Source: Burkholderia cenocepacia (GTDB lineage: Bacteria; Pseudomonadota; Gammaproteobacteria; Burkholderiales; Burkholderiaceae). Taken from it: a stretch of DNA of 64,000 nt. The position numbers and the translations under genes were made by a program. Shown piece after piece: positions 59,792 through 64,000 of the stretch. Every line of letters begins with the position of its first letter. Position 1 is the stretch's first letter. The DNA is taken from assembly GCF_900446215.1 (NCBI RefSeq), contig NZ_UAQZ01000007.1, positions 1 to 64,000 on the forward strand, read 5' to 3'. Under the pieces are notes generated by a model. It was not told where the DNA came from. It was given only the letters and a program-made list of their open reading frames with translations, and did no database searches.

Positions 59792-60988
59792 ATGGATCTG
59801 GACTATTCCCCCGCCGACGACGCGTTCCGCGTTGACGTCCGCGCCTGGCTCGAGGCCCACCTGCCTCATGCTCTGCGCGCCAAGGTACTCGATCACAAAC
59901 GACTCGACCGCGAGGATTTCGCGAGCTGGCACCGGATTCTCGGCCAGCGCGGCTGGTCCGCACCCGCATGGCCGGTCGAATATGGTGGCCCGGGCTGGAA
60001 CGCGACGCAGCGACACATCTGGGACGAGGAATGCGCGCGGATCGGTGCGCCGACCGTGCTGCCGTTCGGGGTGTCGATGGTCGCGCCGGTTTTGATGAAA
60101 TACGGCAGCGAAGCGCAGAAGCGCCACTATCTGCCGCGTATTCTCGACGGCTCGGACTGGTGGTGTCAGGGTTACTCGGAGCCGGGTTCCGGATCCGACC
60201 TCGCGTCGCTGCGCACGCGCGCCGAGCGCCACGGCGATCACTACGTCGTCAACGGCCAGAAGACCTGGACCACGCTCGGCCAGTACGCCGACATGATGTT
60301 CTGCCTCGTGCGCACCGATCCGGCCGCGAAGAAGCAGGAGGGTATCTCGTTCCTGCTGATCGACATGAAGACGCCCGGCATCACGGTGCGTCCGATCGTG
60401 ATGCTCGACGAAGACCACGAGGTCAACGAGGTGTTCTTCGAGGACGTGAAGGTGCCGGTCGAGAACCTCGTCGGCGACGAGAACCGCGGCTGGACCTACG
60501 CGAAATACCTGCTGGGCCACGAGCGCACCGGCATCGCGCGCGTCGGTGCGTCGAAGCGGGAGCTCGCGTTCCTGAAGCGTGTCGCATCGAACCAGCGCAA
60601 GAACGGCAAGCCGCTGCTCGCCGATCCCGTGTTCGCCGCGAAGGTCGCGGCGCTCGAAGTCGAGCTGATGGCGCTCGAGGTGACGGTGCTGCGCGTCGTC
60701 AGCCGCGAGACGAGCGGCAAGGGGCCCGGCCCCGAAGCATCGATGCTGAAGATCAAGGGCACCGAGGTGCAGCAGGCGCTCACCGAGCTGATGGTCGAGG
60801 CGATCGGTCCGCTGGCCGCACCGTTCGACGTGCCGTTCCTCGACGGCGAGCGCGAGCACAGCATCGCGGGCGACGACGATGCGGCGCCGCTCGCCGCGTA
60901 CTACTTCAATTACCGGAAGACGTCGATCTACGGCGGTTCGAACGAGATCCAGAAGAACATCATCGCGCAGATGATTCTGGGGCTGTGA
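59792..60988 (+). CDS. Acyl-CoA dehydrogenase family protein (first of a pair)
   Basis: This 398-residue FAD enzyme has the signature QGYSEPGSGSDLASLRTRAE near residues 130-149 and a C-terminal YRKTSIYGGSNEIQKNIIAQ. It oxidises an acyl-CoA to the 2-enoyl-CoA. A second acyl-CoA dehydrogenase gene begins 20 bases later. Paired genes of this type often make heteromeric enzymes for bulky or branched acyl-CoA substrates (inference). The real substrate is unknown. Confidence 0.9.
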   Translation: MDLDYSPADDAFRVDVRAWLEAHLPHALRAKVLDHKRLDREDFASWHRILGQRGWSAPAWPVEYGGPGWNATQRHIWDEECARIGAPTVLPFGVSMVAPVLMKYGSEAQKRHYLPRILDGSDWWCQGYSEPGSGSDLASLRTRAERHGDHYVVNGQKTWTTLGQYADMMFCLVRTDPAAKKQEGISFLLIDMKTPGITVRPIVMLDEDHEVNEVFFEDVKVPVENLVGDENRGWTYAKYLLGHERTGIARVGASKRELAFLKRVASNQRKNGKPLLADPVFAAKVAALEVELMALEVTVLRVVSRETSGKGPGPEASMLKIKGTEVQQALTELMVEAIGPLAAPFDVPFLDGEREHSIAGDDDAAPLAAYYFNYRKTSIYGGSNEIQKNIIAQMILGL

Positions 60989-61007
60989 TCACGGAACGGA
61001 GACAACC

Positions 61008-62141
61008 ATGGATTTCAGCTTTACCGATGAGCAGCAGCAGTTCGCCGACGCGCTGCGCCGGTATCTCGGCGAGCAATACGGTTTCGAAGCGCGCCAGGCG
61101 ATCGTGCGCAGCGATGCCGGCGTATCGGACGCGCAATGGAGCGCATTCACCGAACTCGGGTTGACCGCGTTGCCCGTGCCGGACGCGCAGGGCGGCTTCG
61201 GCGGCGGCCCGGTCGACATGCTGGTCGTGATGCAGGAGCTCGGCCGCGCACTCGTGATCGAGCCGTACTGGGCCACGGCAGTCGGCGTCGAGGCGTTGCG
61301 GATCGCCGGCTCCGGCGCAGGCGAAGATGCCGCGTTGCTGGAGGCGGTCGCGCAGGGGCACAAGCGCGTGGCGGTCGCGTTCCACGAACCGCGAGCGCGC
61401 TACGACCTGTACGCACTCGACACGCATGCGCGCGAGCAGGGCGACACGTACCGGCTGACCGGCGCCAAGTCGGTGGTTCAGCACGGCGCCCAGGCGCATG
61501 CGTGGATCGTGCCTGCGCGGGTCGACGGCGGCGGCATCGGCCTCTTTGTCGTCGAACACGATGCAGCGAACACGAAGGTGGTCGACTACCGGACCATCGA
61601 TGGCCAGCGTGCCGCGACGATCTCCTTCGATGACACGCCGGCCCGATTGCTGACGGGTGGCGCGCGCGACGCGGCGGCACTCGAGCAGATTGCCGATTAC
61701 GCGACTTTCCTGCTGTGCGCGGAAGCGGTCGGCGCGCTCGACGAACTCAATCGCGCGACGGTCGAATACACGAAGACGCGCGAGCAGTTCGGCGTGCCGA
61801 TCGCGCGTTTTCAGGCGCTGCAGCACCGAATGGTCGACATGCTGATCCATGCCGAGCAGGCGCGTTCGCTGACCTATCTCGCGGCGGTGCGCTACGCGAA
61901 CGGCGACGCCGATGCGCGGCGCAAGGCCGTGTCGGCCGCGAAGGCGCGGGTCGGGTCGGCCGCACGCTTCGTCGGCCAGCAGGCGGTCCAGCTGCACGGC
62001 GGCATGGGCGTGACCAACGAGGTGGCCGCCGCGCACCTGTTCAAACGGCTGTCGATCATCGAGACGACACTCGGCGATACCGATCATCACCTCGCCCGCA
62101 TCGCGGCGCTGCCCGATTTCGCGCAGACCGACGTAGCATGA
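61008..62141 (+). CDS. Acyl-CoA dehydrogenase family protein (second of a pair)
   Basis: This 377-residue protein starts MDFSFTDEQQQFADALRRYL. It keeps the flavin-domain fold and the C-terminal QQAVQLHGGMGVTNEVAAAH, but it is more divergent in the central substrate region than its neighbour. It probably forms a complex with the preceding enzyme. The tightly spaced gene order dehydrogenase-dehydrogenase-MaoC-MaoC suggests one catabolic unit. Confidence 0.88.
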   Translation: MDFSFTDEQQQFADALRRYLGEQYGFEARQAIVRSDAGVSDAQWSAFTELGLTALPVPDAQGGFGGGPVDMLVVMQELGRALVIEPYWATAVGVEALRIAGSGAGEDAALLEAVAQGHKRVAVAFHEPRARYDLYALDTHAREQGDTYRLTGAKSVVQHGAQAHAWIVPARVDGGGIGLFVVEHDAANTKVVDYRTIDGQRAATISFDDTPARLLTGGARDAAALEQIADYATFLLCAEAVGALDELNRATVEYTKTREQFGVPIARFQALQHRMVDMLIHAEQARSLTYLAAVRYANGDADARRKAVSAAKARVGSAARFVGQQAVQLHGGMGVTNEVAAAHLFKRLSIIETTLGDTDHHLARIAALPDFAQTDVA

Positions 62142-62179
62142 TGGCGACGCGCGAGCGCGCGAGACAAGGAGACTTATCA

Positions 62180-62641
62180 GTGGGCATCAGTTACGAAGAT
62201 CTGGTGGTCGGCAGTACCACCGAAGTGGGCCGCTATACGTTCGAGCCTGACGACATCAAGGCGTTCGCGAAGCGCTACGATCCGCAGCCGTTCCATCTCG
62301 ACGAGGAAGCGGGGAAGGCGTCGCATTTCGGCGGCCTCGTCGCGAGCGGTTGGCATACGTGCTCGGTGTTCATGAGCCTGCTGATCCAGAAGCTCGGACC
62401 GGATTCGACCAGCATGGGCTCGCCCGGCATCGATTCGATTCGCTGGCTGAAGCCGGTGCGCGCCGGCGACACGATCACGATGTACCAGAAGGTGCACGAC
62501 AAGCGCGTGTCGGAGAGCAAGCCCGATCGCGGCATCGTATCGACGGAATGGGTCGGCGTGAACGAAGCCGGCGAGACGGTGATCACCGTGCACACCAAGG
62601 TGATTTTCGGGCTGCGCCATCCGGGAGGCGCGAAGATATGA
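62180..62641 (+). CDS. MaoC-family hydratase (first)
   Basis: This 153-residue hot-dog-fold protein has the R-hydratase motif region YDPQPFHLDEEAGKASHFGG, with the Asp and His of the hydratase site. The start is a GTG at 62180 with AAGGAG 8 bases upstream. It would add water to the enoyl-CoA made by the dehydrogenases. Its stop overlaps the next start by four bases. Confidence 0.88.
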   Translation: MGISYEDLVVGSTTEVGRYTFEPDDIKAFAKRYDPQPFHLDEEAGKASHFGGLVASGWHTCSVFMSLLIQKLGPDSTSMGSPGIDSIRWLKPVRAGDTITMYQKVHDKRVSESKPDRGIVSTEWVGVNEAGETVITVHTKVIFGLRHPGGAKI

Positions 62642-63114
62642 CCGACGTGACCTTGCCGCTGATCGCATCGGCGCAGGCGCTGCAGGCGCGGGTCGGCGCG
62701 GAGCCGCTCGCGAGCGGCTGGATCGAGATCGACCAGCCGCGCGTCGACGGTTTCGCCGACGCGACCGACGACCATCAATGGATTCACGTCGACCCCGAGC
62801 GCGCGCGGCGCGAGTCGCCGTTCGGCGGACCGATCGCGCACGGGTTCCTGACGCTGTCGCTGATTCCCGCGTTGATGACCGACGCGATGCGCTTCGAGCA
62901 GAAGATGGGCGTGAACTACGGGCTGAACCGCGTGCGGTTTTTGAAGCCGGTGCCGGTCGGTGCGCGCGTGCGTGCGCTGTTCGCGGTGAAGGAAACCGCC
63001 GACGCTGCGCGTGGCGGCATTCAGGTGACGTGGTCCGTATCGGTGCAGGTCGAGCGCCCCGACGCGCCGCTGCCGGTGTGCGCGGCGGAGTTCATCACGC
63101 TGCATTACTTCTGA
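62638..63114 (+). CDS. MaoC-family (R)-specific enoyl-CoA hydratase (second)
   Basis: This 158-residue hot-dog-fold protein contains DATDDHQWIHVDPERARRES and FGGPIAHGFLTLSLIPALM, the full (R)-hydratase signature (D-x4-H-x-N/H and the overhang GGPIAHG). It is coupled to the preceding MaoC gene and ends the operon. Confidence 0.9.
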   Translation: MTDVTLPLIASAQALQARVGAEPLASGWIEIDQPRVDGFADATDDHQWIHVDPERARRESPFGGPIAHGFLTLSLIPALMTDAMRFEQKMGVNYGLNRVRFLKPVPVGARVRALFAVKETADAARGGIQVTWSVSVQVERPDAPLPVCAAEFITLHYF

Positions 63115-63161
63115 GGCACGGAGCGGCATGCACGGATGCCGCTCCGCCCGCCGCGTGCGGG

Positions 63162-63854
63162 TCAGTGCTTCGCGTATTGCGTCGCGCCGAACAGCACCTC
63201 GCGCGCCTTGTCGTCCTGCAGCGGCTTGCGCATCGACGCGAGCACCTCGACGCCGCGCTGCACGGCCGGTCGCGCGGCGATCGCCTCGTGCCAGCGCTTC
63301 ACGTTCGGCAAGGCGTCGAGCACGATGCCCTGGTTCTGCCACGAACGTGTCCACGGGAACGTCGCAATGTCCGCGATCGTGTACGTGTCGCCCGCGAGAT
63401 ACTCGGATTCGCCGAGGCGCTTTTCCATCACGTTGTACAGGCGCTTCGCTTCGTTCGTGTAGCGGTTGACCGCATACTCGATCTTCTCCGGCGCATACAG
63501 GCGGAAGTGGTGCGCCTGCCCGAGCATCGGGCCGACACCGCCCATCTGGAACATCAGCCACTCGAGCGTCGCATAGCGTGCGGCCGGATCGGTCGGCAGG
63601 AACTTGCCGGTCTTCTCCGCGAGGTAGATCAGGATCGCGCCCGATTCGAACAGCGAGATCGGTTGGCCGCCGGGGCCGTCCGGATCGACGATCGCCGGGA
63701 TCTTGTTGTTCGGGCTGATCTTCAGGAACGCGGGCTCGAACTGGTCGCCCGCGCCGATATCGATCGGATGGGCACGATATGCGAGGCCCGTTTCCTCGAG
63801 CATGATGTGCACCTTGTGGCCATTCGGGGTCGCCCAGCTATAGACGTCGATCAT
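63162..63854 (-). CDS. Glutathione S-transferase, YfcG/Nu-class
   Basis: This 230-residue GST has a thioredoxin-fold N-domain (MIDVYSWATPNGHKVHIMLE) with the Thr-Pro-Asn-Gly active-site region of YfcG-type disulfide-bond reductases. The segment NNKIPAIVDPDGPGGQPISL and the helical C-domain with GDTYTIADIATFPWTRSWQN follow. It is convergent with the MaoC operon. The start at 63854 matches homologues. The last 146 bases of the window, upstream of it, hold nothing else recognised. Confidence 0.92.
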   Translation of the reverse strand: MIDVYSWATPNGHKVHIMLEETGLAYRAHPIDIGAGDQFEPAFLKISPNNKIPAIVDPDGPGGQPISLFESGAILIYLAEKTGKFLPTDPAARYATLEWLMFQMGGVGPMLGQAHHFRLYAPEKIEYAVNRYTNEAKRLYNVMEKRLGESEYLAGDTYTIADIATFPWTRSWQNQGIVLDALPNVKRWHEAIAARPAVQRGVEVLASMRKPLQDDKAREVLFGATQYAKH

Positions 63855-64000
63855 CGTCAACTCCTGTGAGGCTTGCGCGAAAACGGCGCCGGCGGCGCCG
63901 CGACAGGCGGTCATTAGAGCATGGATCGACACGGGCTGCTGGCGACGCAAACGCGCGTGCCGACGGGCAGGCAAGGCCGGGCGGGAGATCGCCGTCGGCA

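Overview
The window is high-GC beta-proteobacterial DNA that matches a Burkholderia, most likely a member of the Burkholderia cepacia complex (multi-replicon genomes). The judgement rests on protein sequences, on the ilvI-ilvH-ilvC-psd-pssA-leuA and rpsO-pnp-qor-tpiA-secG-tRNA-nuoA-N gene order, and on the small lineage-typical DUF families (DUF4148, DUF2818, DUF3106, DUF3619). No species can be fixed from the sequence alone.

Region 1 (1-about 9040) looks like the origin and partition locus of a secondary replicon. It holds a frameshifted 5' end of a purA-type adenylosuccinate synthetase gene, a divergent LysR regulator broken by many single-base indels, a DUF4148 secreted protein, and a 2.4-kb gene-free origin. 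The origin carries about 14 directly repeated iterons (core TATGGG), an AT-rich stretch and DnaA-box-like sites. It is followed by a plasmid-type rep gene, a convergent parA-parB operon, and a 1.5-kb gene-free segment with four 16-bp palindromic parS-like sites (GTTGTCACGTGACAA plus one base).

Region 2 (about 9040-10200) is one IS110-family element. A truncated reading frame sits against its left side and has no matching half on the right. Everything to the right looks like primary-chromosome core genome. The window therefore appears to show a secondary-replicon origin joined to chromosome-1-type DNA across an IS110 copy. It may be a replicon fusion or IS recombination, or an assembly join.

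Region 3 (10.2-25.7 kb) is mixed housekeeping. It includes a guanidine-II (mini-ykkC) riboswitch with a gdx/sugE guanidinium exporter, DUF4126, a large FtsX-type permease, a truncated haemoglobin, an AlaX editing protein, DUF924, a GT39 glycosyltransferase, an SDR, a LOG protein and a TetR regulator. It also has a probable lipid-remodelling operon (PlcP-like phosphoesterase, GT4 glycosyltransferase, DgkA) behind a Pho-box-like site, and an ECF sigma/DUF3619/DUF3106/RDD operon.

Region 4 (25.7-43.3 kb) carries branched-chain amino-acid synthesis (ilvI, ilvH, ilvC, leuA with a Leu-rich leader peptide), phospholipid synthesis (psd, pssA), a SulP transporter with a beta-carbonic anhydrase, a lipoprotein, a branched-chain-type binding protein, rpsO, pnp with a hairpin leader, a quinone oxidoreductase, tpiA, secG and tRNA-Leu(GAG). 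Region 5 (43.3-58.5 kb) is a complete 14-gene nuo operon for respiratory complex I followed by DUF2818. Region 6 (58.6-64 kb) has a NUDIX hydrolase, DUF1178, two acyl-CoA dehydrogenases with two MaoC-type hydratases in one operon, and a YfcG-like GST.
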